Shown here: positions 1-5,994 of the stretch, in pieces
How positions within the stretch are numbered: position 1 is the first letter of the stretch
Layout: each line of letters starts with the position of its first letter
Assembly: GCA_937890845.1 (NCBI GenBank)
Contig: CALADR010000205.1
Location: forward strand, 1-7,585
Reading direction: 5' to 3'
DNA length: 7,585 nt
Source: an uncultured Bacteroidales bacterium
GTDB taxonomy: Bacteria > Bacteroidota > Bacteroidia > Bacteroidales > UBA932
Translations under genes and position numbers: made by a program
The notes under the pieces: model-generated
What the model was told of the DNA's origin: nothing
The model's database searches: none
The model's input: the letters and a program-made list of their open reading frames with translations, nothing else

Positions 1-2
1 CA

Positions 3-1370
3 GTGACAGTGGCCTGCACAGAAGAAAAAAGCACTCCGGAAATCACTGTCACTACTTTTCCTGCTACGGAAATAACAAATGCTTCGGCAATGACAGGGGG
101 ACGCATTTCCCCTGACGAAACATACGATATAACCTCTAGCGGAATCGTATGGGGATTGCAGCCGTCACCTGATATTGAAACTGGCAACAACACAGAAAGT
201 ATTGTATCAGGAAATCTGTTTTCTGTCGTGCTGGAGGGGTTGTCAAAAAATACGAAGTATTACTGCAGAGCATATTTCTATGCAGACGGCCAGCTCCGCT
301 ATGGAAATGAAATCTCATTCAGGACACTCGCGGATGACGGATTCCCTACTGTCATGACTCTTGGAGTTTCTGACATAACAGAAAATTCCGCGGTTGCCGA
401 AGGTGAACTTGTATCCGACAACGGAAAAAAATTGCTTGACAAAGGCTTTGTATGGAGTACCGAAAAGGATCCTACATTGGAAAACGGTAAATCAGTAAGC
501 GCAGGTCGCGGAAACGGCAAATATTCATCTTCAATAACAGGGCTTGAAAGCAAAAAAGAATATTACATCAGAGCTTACGCTACAAATACATCCGGAACTT
601 CATACGGAGAATCCATATCGTTTACCACCGGTATCGATCCCGTCATAACTTTCAATATAAAGGGCTCCATATTCAAAATGATATATGTCAAAGGAGGCAC
701 ATTCAGAATGGGAGCTACTGAGGAACAAGGAGAAGACGGCCAGGATTATGAAAAACCCGTTCATAACGTAACACTGAAAGACTACTACATCTGCATGACA
801 GAAGTAACCGGAGAGCTTTGGGAACTTGTCACCAACGGAAAACTTCCTTCCTTAGAAGATGATCCGACATGGATTTACAGACAATACAAGCCTGCCACCC
901 TGCATGACTGGTATGCATGCGAAGAGTTTGCAAAAAAAGTAAGCGAAATCACCGGTAAGAAATTCAGGCTTCCTACAGAAGCAGAATGGGAATATGCAGC
1001 AAGAGGGGGCCACAGAAGCCGCGGATACAAATATTCCGGTAGCAACAACTTCGATGAAGTCGGCTGGTCATACGACAACCCTGTCGAAGGATCAGAAGCA
1101 TCACTCATGCTCATTGCTATGAAAAAGCCTAACGAACTGGGTATATACGACATGAGCGGTAACGCAATGGAATGGTGCTCCGACTGGTACGAACTTTACA
1201 GTGAGGAGAATCAGGAAAACCCTACAGGACCTGAAACAGGTTCAAGCAAAGTACTGCGCGGAGGATCCTTCATGCAGAATACGCACAGATGCAGAGTCGC
1301 CCACAGAGGCTACGGACGACCTGACAATCCTATGTCGTTTACAGGTATGAGACTGGTAATGGAACTTTAA
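3..1370 (+). CDS. Fn3-repeat / FGE-sulfatase (SUMF1) domain lipoprotein, 5' partial
   Basis: The frame is open to the left edge, so the GTG at position 3 is probably not the start. The visible part is 455 residues. It opens with V-T-V-A-C, which looks like the end of a lipoprotein signal peptide with Cys5 as the lipidated residue. The T-E-E-K after it resembles the acidic surface-export signal of Bacteroidota lipoproteins (inference). Two Fn3-like repeats follow at about 14-109 and 115-209, each with a 'G-[IF]-V-W' strand, a 'YY.RAY' strand and an 'ISF.T' end. An FGE-sulfatase domain spans about 224-455: GGTFRMG (231-237), FRLPTEAEWEYAARGG (321-336), GNAMEWCSDWY (386-396) and LRGGSF (418-423). 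The two catalytic cysteines that true formylglycine-generating enzymes carry just after RGGS appear absent; the only nearby Cys (430, in RCRVAHR) sits where those enzymes have a non-catalytic aromatic residue. It is therefore probably a surface binding or structural protein, not a sulfatase activator. Its partner is unknown. Confidence 0.85.
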   Translation: MTVACTEEKSTPEITVTTFPATEITNASAMTGGRISPDETYDITSSGIVWGLQPSPDIETGNNTESIVSGNLFSVVLEGLSKNTKYYCRAYFYADGQLRYGNEISFRTLADDGFPTVMTLGVSDITENSAVAEGELVSDNGKKLLDKGFVWSTEKDPTLENGKSVSAGRGNGKYSSSITGLESKKEYYIRAYATNTSGTSYGESISFTTGIDPVITFNIKGSIFKMIYVKGGTFRMGATEEQGEDGQDYEKPVHNVTLKDYYICMTEVTGELWELVTNGKLPSLEDDPTWIYRQYKPATLHDWYACEEFAKKVSEITGKKFRLPTEAEWEYAARGGHRSRGYKYSGSNNFDEVGWSYDNPVEGSEASLMLIAMKKPNELGIYDMSGNAMEWCSDWYELYSEENQENPTGPETGSSKVLRGGSFMQNTHRCRVAHRGYGRPDNPMSFTGMRLVMEL

Positions 1371-1430
1371 AATGAGTCGAGTTTCAGCTCGCGGAAAAAC
1401 CTGGAAAAGTTATTAACAATCAATTATGTT

Positions 1431-1473
1431 GTCAACACCACTTTTTGCCGGTATCGGCAAAAGTGGTGTTGAC
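1431..1473. terminator. Long hairpin between convergent genes, likely bidirectional terminator
   Basis: The arms at 1431-1450 and 1455-1473 are reverse complements over their full length apart from one extra T in the left arm, with a 4-nt GTAT loop (1451-1454). The hairpin lies 60 nt after the stop of the lipoprotein gene and 17 nt beyond the stop of the convergent nucleotidyltransferase gene, the usual place for a shared terminator. Neither side has a clear T-tract after the stem, so it is not a textbook intrinsic terminator. It could instead be a 3'-end stabilising structure or a small dispersed palindromic repeat. The rest of the 1371-1490 gap shows nothing else recognisable. Confidence 0.6.
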
Positions 1474-1490
1474 ATAAATACATACAGTGG

Positions 1491-2264
1491 CTAATCACAT
1501 TCAGACAGGATTGACTCTGCCAAAGGTATCGAATCAGGCTTTCCGACATCCGCAAGTCGCAGCGAATCTGCACAAACACCGTAAATAGGGTATCTGTCAG
1601 CTGCTTTAAGATAAAAATCCATTATAGGAAATCTTTCCCCGAATCCCTCTTTTTCAAAAACTGGAAATACTTTATTTGAAATAATATGAATTCCTGAAAA
1701 AGCCAGTTTTCTACATGATTCCGGATTCAAATCCCGGAAAGGAGAACGCACTTCACCAGTCGAGACATTTGTCCAACCTACAAGTCGCATATCATTATCA
1801 AAAAGAAGATATCTTGATGTTTCCCTTTTACTCACAAGCAATGTGGCCAATGCCCCTGGCTTCACTGATGACTGGAACCACCCTATATCAAGATCTGAAA
1901 TGATATCCGCATTATGAACAAGGAAAGAGCCGCATTCCGCATCTGAAGCTGTTTCTGATGCGGAATCAGAACAAAGATATTTACCGGCATGCCTTATGCC
2001 ACCACCTGTTTCCCGAAGCAAATCCCTCTCATCAGAAAAAGAGACATTAATGCCAAAAGAGGACTCTGCTGCAACATAATCCTCTATCATTGAGGCAAAA
2101 TGATGCACATTTATAACGACATCTGATATCCCGGACCTCTTCAGTTTATCAATAACATGCCTAAGCAGCGGCTTGCCGCAAACAGGAACCAAAGCCTTTG
2201 GCATTGTATCTGTATACGGTTTCATACGCGTTCCCAAACCAGCTGCAAATATCATTGCTTTCAT
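1491..2264 (-). CDS. murU: MurU-like sugar-1-phosphate nucleotidyltransferase
   Basis: 257 residues, full length for the MurU / short RmlA-type class. The sequence shows the nucleotide-binding loop FAAGLGTRMKPYT (6-18), the PKALVP lysine (Lys24), ETGGGI (85-90), the metal-site HNAD (Asp120), and a C-terminal LADVGKP (Asp239) that fits the second metal ligand. The ETGGGI motif and compact size resemble Pseudomonas MurU, which makes UDP-MurNAc from MurNAc-1-phosphate and UTP in the cytoplasm. The gene starts 7 nt after the stop of an AmgK-like kinase gene, and amgK and murU are also neighbours in Pseudomonas, which supports this role. It has no promoter of its own and is probably co-transcribed. 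A Ser/Asp/Glu-rich insertion at about 98-112 sits between the ETGGGI region and the NAD motif. Alternatives are a mannose-1-phosphate or heptose-1-phosphate nucleotidyltransferase; sequence alone does not settle the sugar. Confidence 0.8.
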   Translation of the reverse strand: MKAMIFAAGLGTRMKPYTDTMPKALVPVCGKPLLRHVIDKLKRSGISDVVINVHHFASMIEDYVAAESSFGINVSFSDERDLLRETGGGIRHAGKYLCSDSASETASDAECGSFLVHNADIISDLDIGWFQSSVKPGALATLLVSKRETSRYLLFDNDMRLVGWTNVSTGEVRSPFRDLNPESCRKLAFSGIHIISNKVFPVFEKEGFGERFPIMDFYLKAADRYPIYGVCADSLRLADVGKPDSIPLAESILSECD

Positions 2265-2271
2265 AAGACAC

Positions 2272-3741
2272 CTAATTTAAAAACTCATCTATCCCCTGCT
2301 CTCTATGAATAAGATGCACCTTGACTCCAGAACTAGAGGAAAGACGTCTTGCAACACTCTCAGCACAATATACAGAACGGTGCTGACCGCCCGTACATCC
2401 GAAATTAATCATAAGGCTTGTAAAGCCTCGTGAAACAAATCTGCTCACATGCGCATCGACAAGAGCATACACATTCTCCAGGAATGATAAAATCTCTCCA
2501 TCCTCCTCAAGAAAGGATTTCACCGGTTCATCCCTACCTGTAAGAGACTTATACTGATCATATTTTCCCGGGTTATGGATAGAACGGCAGTCAAAAACAT
2601 AGCCTCCTCCATTACCCGAAGAGTCCTCTGGAATACCTTTCTTATAAGAAAAACTGGTGACTGTGACTGTCAGAGGATTGCCACATTCCGGAGAACCGCC
2701 GCCAACATGTTCCTGCTGACAAGAATGCGCTCCTTTTAATTTACCATCGTCATACATGGCAACTATCTTTTCAAGCACCTGATTCAGATATGGGAAGCGA
2801 AAATCCCTGGAGAGAAGAATCTCCCTTATGTTTTCCACTACTGGAGGGATACTTTTAAGAAAGTGCTCCTTCTTTTCATAATATCCCCTGAAACCATAAG
2901 CACCGAGCACCTGAAGAGTCCTGGCCAATACAAACAGCTGCAGTTTTCCAAGAAAAAAGTCCCTGTCCACCTTCCTGTATTCTGACAAGGCGGCAATATA
3001 CGCAGAAATCATCTCTCTTTTCAAAGGCTCGGGATAACGCGCCCTTGCCTGCCATACAAATGACGCAAGATCATAATAGACAGGACCTTTCATTCCGCCT
3101 TGAAAATCTATATAATATGGCTTTCCATCTTTTACCATCACATTCCTTGACTGGAAATCCCTGTAAAGGAACGTATCCTGGTCCTCCTCTGCTACCGCAT
3201 CCGCAAGTGTCTCAAAATCAATCTGGAGAAGATGTTCGTCAAAATCCACAGATGCTGCCTTAAGAAAACAGTACTTGAAATACTGACAGTCAAACATAAC
3301 TTTCTCCCGTCCGAATCCGGTCCTGGATTCCAGCAGGCCAAGTGCATCAATCCCTTCGAACTGTATCTTGGGAAGTCCGGAAACAGCGGCAATAAGCATA
3401 TTCTTTTCAGACTCACTGTAGTTTCCAGATTTCCTGCCTCCGCTGACATAATCAAATAGAAGAGTATCTCCCAAGTCTTCCTGGATATAAGCCATACCGT
3501 CAGCGCTGACACGATATACTTCAGGAATAGAAATCCCTTTGGAGAGGAAATACTTGCTGAGAGTTATAAAATCATTGTTTTCACTGCTGTCAGTTCCAAG
3601 CACACCTATATATGAATGTCCTGAATGAGCCATCCTGTAATAACGTCTGTTGCTGCCTGAAAATGGAAGTGCCTCTACCGATTCCGGACCAGATCCGGTC
3701 AAGTCCGAAAACAATAAGTTCAATACGTCTATATTTGCCAT
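2272..3741 (-). CDS. AmgK-like sugar kinase fused to RapZ C-terminal domain
   Basis: 489 residues from the ATG at 3741. The N-terminal phosphotransferase (APH-fold) domain, about 1-330, has the nucleotide loop SGSNRRYYR (28-36), the hinge-like IQEDLGD (86-92), the catalytic loop YRDFQSRN (Asp195, Asn200) and the metal-binding DFQGG (Asp212), followed by KGPVYYDLASF. This resembles AmgK, which phosphorylates MurNAc/GlcNAc at the anomeric carbon. The first loop residue is Tyr193 rather than the usual His. A polar linker (about 332-356) leads to a RapZ C-terminal domain (about 357-480) with SFSYKKGIP, YVFDCRS, NPGKYD, TGRDEPV, NFGCTGGQHRSVY (446-458) and HLIHRE. RapZ's N-terminal Walker-type ATPase part is absent. 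The frame runs up to an ATG at 3795, but that start would lie upstream of the promoter at 3772-3801, and family similarity begins near the ATG at 3741. The gene forms an operon with the downstream MurU-like gene. The likely role is cytoplasmic peptidoglycan sugar salvage, with the RapZ part as sensor (inference). Confidence 0.85.
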   Translation of the reverse strand: MANIDVLNLLFSDLTGSGPESVEALPFSGSNRRYYRMAHSGHSYIGVLGTDSSENNDFITLSKYFLSKGISIPEVYRVSADGMAYIQEDLGDTLLFDYVSGGRKSGNYSESEKNMLIAAVSGLPKIQFEGIDALGLLESRTGFGREKVMFDCQYFKYCFLKAASVDFDEHLLQIDFETLADAVAEEDQDTFLYRDFQSRNVMVKDGKPYYIDFQGGMKGPVYYDLASFVWQARARYPEPLKREMISAYIAALSEYRKVDRDFFLGKLQLFVLARTLQVLGAYGFRGYYEKKEHFLKSIPPVVENIREILLSRDFRFPYLNQVLEKIVAMYDDGKLKGAHSCQQEHVGGGSPECGNPLTVTVTSFSYKKGIPEDSSGNGGGYVFDCRSIHNPGKYDQYKSLTGRDEPVKSFLEEDGEILSFLENVYALVDAHVSRFVSRGFTSLMINFGCTGGQHRSVYCAESVARRLSSSSGVKVHLIHREQGIDEFLN

Positions 3742-3771
3742 ACCGCAATCATAATCTGTTGAAATTATTCC

Positions 3772-3801
3772 CAAAATTAACTCTAATATTTTCAATTCAA
3801 A
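3772..3801 (-). promoter_or_regulatory. Bacteroidota-type promoter for the kinase-murU operon
   Basis: On the minus strand a TTTG (-33 box, 3801-3798) is followed after 18 nt by TAATTTTG (3779-3772), an exact match to the Bacteroidota -7 consensus TAnnTTTG. Transcription would start near 3768, giving a leader of about 27 nt to the ATG at 3741. This placement argues against the longer in-frame start at 3795. Confidence 0.65.
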
Positions 3802-3854
3802 ACACGAAAATGGTTTTGGACATGCTACTCATACCTTTTTGTAAAAAAGTTTTA

Positions 3855-3862
3855 TAACTTTG
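3855..3862 (+). promoter_or_regulatory. Bacteroidota-type -7 box for pncB-pncA
   Basis: TAACTTTG matches TAnnTTTG exactly, 22 nt before the pncB ATG, which predicts a leader of roughly 19 nt. No TTTG sits at the usual distance; the nearest (3838-3841) is only 13 nt upstream. The -33 contact may therefore be weak or depend on an activator. A small A/T-rich inverted repeat (CTTTTT at 3835-3840, AAAAAG at 3844-3849) lies just upstream of the box. Confidence 0.5.
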
Positions 3863-3884
3863 TACAATATTTTTTATCAAAGCT

Positions 3885-5369
3885 ATGCTCAATAACGCCT
3901 ATTGCTCAGACAAGTACCAATATACAATGGGAAAGTCTTTCTATGACAGCGGAATGAAAGACCAGACCGCAATTTTCAACCTCTTTTACCGCAGGGCTCC
4001 GGAAAACAACAACTGGGCCGTTGTAAGCGGAGTGGATGAAGTGATTGAAATGGTGGAAAATCTGGGAAACATGCAGGCGGATTTCTTTGAAAAGTTCCTT
4101 CCCGGTCCTGAATATGCCGAATTCAGAGGATACCTTTCCGCTATGAAATTCACCGGAAACATATATGCGATGAGAGAAGGTGAAATAGCATTCCCATCCC
4201 AGCCTATAATAATAGTAGAAGCACCGCTAATAGAAGCTCAAGTCCTTGAGACTCCTATGCTTTGCATAATGAACCATCAGATGGCTGTCGCTACTAAGGC
4301 TTCAAGGGTATGCAGGGCGACAAACAGGCCTGTAAGCGAATTCGGCTCAAGAAGGGCACACGGACCATGGGCTGCTACATACGGGGCCAAGGCTGCGATT
4401 ATTGCAGGTTGCAGCAATACTTCAAATATCCTTACAGGAGTAATGTTCGGATGCGGCTCCACAGGAACAATGGCTCACAGCTATGTGACTTCCTTCGGAT
4501 GCTCTGTAGAAGGAGAGCACAAATCTTTTGACACTTACATCAAAACCCATAAAGGAGAGCCGCTGATTCTTCTTATAGACACATATGACTCTCTAAAATG
4601 CGGAATTCTGAATGCCATGAGGGCATACCGCGAAAACGGTATCGATGACAATTATCCTCAAGGATACGGTATCAGACTTGACAGCGGCGACCTGGCTTAT
4701 CTTTCTTGCGAATGCAGAAATATTCTGGATAACAACGGATTCAGAAAGTGCAAGATATTCGCGACCAACTCCCTTGATGAATATATCATAACCGACCTTG
4801 AGCGACAGGGGGCCTGCATAGATTCTTACGGAGTAGGTGATGCCATAGCTACAAGCAAGGCAAACCCTTGTTTCGGAAATGTATACAAACTCGTACAGAT
4901 TGACGGACAGGCAGTACTCAAACGGTCAGAAGACAAGGCAAAACTGATAAATCCGGGATTCCAGATTACATACCGGATAACACGGAAAGATCCTGCAAAA
5001 GAAGAAATATTCAAAGCGGACGTGACATGTCTGCGCGGAGATGAACTTACTTCAAAAATAGAAAACGGTGAGACATTCACTATTTTTGACGAAGATGACA
5101 GATATAAATTCAAGACATTCGAAGCAGGGGCATACGAAGCTAAGCCTCTTCAGAATCTTGTAATGTCAGAAGGTAAAAGATGCGTACCTGTACACAGCCT
5201 TATGGAAAAAAAGGCTTATTACGAAGAGATTCTCTCCAAATTCAGCCCAAGCGAAAGGAGACTGATAAACCCGCATTACTATAAGGTAGATATTTCTGAC
5301 TCGCTCTATGACTTGAAAATGAATATAATAAACAGACTTGTGTCAGAAATCAACAACTTCAACCTGTAA
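3885..5369 (+). CDS. pncB: Nicotinate phosphoribosyltransferase
   Basis: 494 residues, the length of the longer (about 490-residue) nicotinate phosphoribosyltransferase class. The enzyme joins nicotinate and phosphoribosyl pyrophosphate to give nicotinate mononucleotide, usually with ATP hydrolysis, in cytoplasmic NAD salvage (Preiss-Handler route). Family motifs are in order: DKYQYTMG near the N-terminus (9-16), EFGSRRAHG (152-160), GCSNTSN (175-181), GTMAHS with the likely phospho-acceptor His198 (194-199), LIDTYDS (230-236), RLDSGDL (264-270), ATNSLDEY (293-300) and DSYGVGD (313-319). The ATG at 3885 is chosen because the family N-terminus begins there and a -7 box lies just upstream. There is no Shine-Dalgarno sequence; the leader is A/T-rich. 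The gene is divergent from the kinase-murU operon and is followed after 4 nt by pncA, which supplies its substrate. No key motif is missing. Confidence 0.95.
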   Translation: MLNNAYCSDKYQYTMGKSFYDSGMKDQTAIFNLFYRRAPENNNWAVVSGVDEVIEMVENLGNMQADFFEKFLPGPEYAEFRGYLSAMKFTGNIYAMREGEIAFPSQPIIIVEAPLIEAQVLETPMLCIMNHQMAVATKASRVCRATNRPVSEFGSRRAHGPWAATYGAKAAIIAGCSNTSNILTGVMFGCGSTGTMAHSYVTSFGCSVEGEHKSFDTYIKTHKGEPLILLIDTYDSLKCGILNAMRAYRENGIDDNYPQGYGIRLDSGDLAYLSCECRNILDNNGFRKCKIFATNSLDEYIITDLERQGACIDSYGVGDAIATSKANPCFGNVYKLVQIDGQAVLKRSEDKAKLINPGFQITYRITRKDPAKEEIFKADVTCLRGDELTSKIENGETFTIFDEDDRYKFKTFEAGAYEAKPLQNLVMSEGKRCVPVHSLMEKKAYYEEILSKFSPSERRLINPHYYKVDISDSLYDLKMNIINRLVSEINNFNL

Positions 5370-5373
5370 CGAA

Positions 5374-5961
5374 ATGAAAGATTCAGCACTTGTGATAGTA
5401 GATATGCTGTATGACTTTATTGACGGTTCCCTTGCATGCCTTAATGCAGACAAGGCCGTTGAAAACACCGCAGCATTCATAGATAAAATGACCGACGGGC
5501 AAAACGGCGATGAAAGTGAAATACTGGACACATATCCTATTCTTTTCATCTGCGACCACCATCCTGCAGACCACTGCTCATTCAAAGAAAACGGAGGGAT
5601 ATGGCCTGTACATTGTGTAGCCGGAACCAAAGGAGGGGATGTCCACGAAACTCTAAAGCCTTACATGAGAGAAGAACTGACATTCTATAAAGGCACTGAC
5701 AGCAGTAAGGAACAGTATTCCGGATTCGAAGGTAAAAATACTGCAGGTCAGTCTCTGGAGGAAATTCTGGAACTGCTCGACATAAAAAATGTATATGTAA
5801 CAGGAATTGCTACTGAATTCTGCGTCAGATCGACATGTGAAGATTTGAAGAAGGCCGGATTCAACGTCACAGTTCTGTCTGATGCCCTTGCATATGTGGA
5901 CAAACAAGGACACTCGGACACTCTGAGCAGTATGAAAGGAGAAGGTTTTACAATTTTGTAG
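5374..5961 (+). CDS. pncA: Nicotinamidase
   Basis: 195 residues, isochorismatase-like hydrolase fold, normal PncA length. It deamidates nicotinamide to nicotinate, the substrate of the PncB encoded directly upstream. The catalytic triad is visible as Asp10 (VIVDMLYDF), Lys106 (TFYKGTD) and Cys150 (TEFCVRST). The metal-site residues fit Asp61, His63 and His67 in CDHHPADHCSF, with His80 in WPVHCV also conserved. VTGIAT (142-147) carries the family's cis-peptide segment before the catalytic Cys. The frame is open 12 codons further upstream, but that part overlaps pncB and lacks family similarity; the ATG at 5374 begins right before the conserved ALVIVDM strand. The 4-nt gap implies co-transcription with pncB. 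The last codons overlap the -33 box of the next gene's promoter. A pyrazinamidase side activity is typical of the family. Confidence 0.95.
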   Translation: MKDSALVIVDMLYDFIDGSLACLNADKAVENTAAFIDKMTDGQNGDESEILDTYPILFICDHHPADHCSFKENGGIWPVHCVAGTKGGDVHETLKPYMREELTFYKGTDSSKEQYSGFEGKNTAGQSLEEILELLDIKNVYVTGIATEFCVRSTCEDLKKAGFNVTVLSDALAYVDKQGHSDTLSSMKGEGFTIL

Positions 5962-5985
5962 TTAGAAATAAAATTTTTACCTTTG
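5955..5985 (+). promoter_or_regulatory. Bacteroidota-type promoter for the porin gene
   Basis: TTTG (5955-5958) and TACCTTTG (5978-5985) are separated by 19 nt, an exact match to both Bacteroidota boxes at the expected spacing. The -33 box lies inside the last codons of pncA. If transcription starts about 7 nt after the centre of the -7 box, near 5989, the leader before the ATG at 5995 is only about 6 nt. Confidence 0.7.
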
Positions 5986-5994
5986 CGGGTTCGT

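Noticed and set aside
3..5. GTG at position 3 as the true start of the lipoprotein gene
   Set aside because: Only four residues would precede the lipidated Cys, and the frame is open to the edge; the signal peptide must lie outside the window.
1379..1392. Small inverted repeat CGAG-TTTCAG-CTCG just after the lipoprotein stop
   Set aside because: A four-base-pair stem is expected by chance; the hairpin at 1431-1473 is the far stronger candidate.
3192..3512. Alternative minus-strand frame of 106 codons inside the kinase gene
   Set aside because: It overlaps the conserved kinase domain in another frame and has no family resemblance.
3838..3841. TTTG as the -33 box for pncB
   Set aside because: It is only 13 nt from the -7 box, shorter than the 18-19 nt seen at the other two promoters here.
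4826..5113. Minus-strand open frame inside pncB, and similar antisense frames elsewhere
   Set aside because: These are opposite-strand shadows of conserved coding sequence with low-complexity translations.
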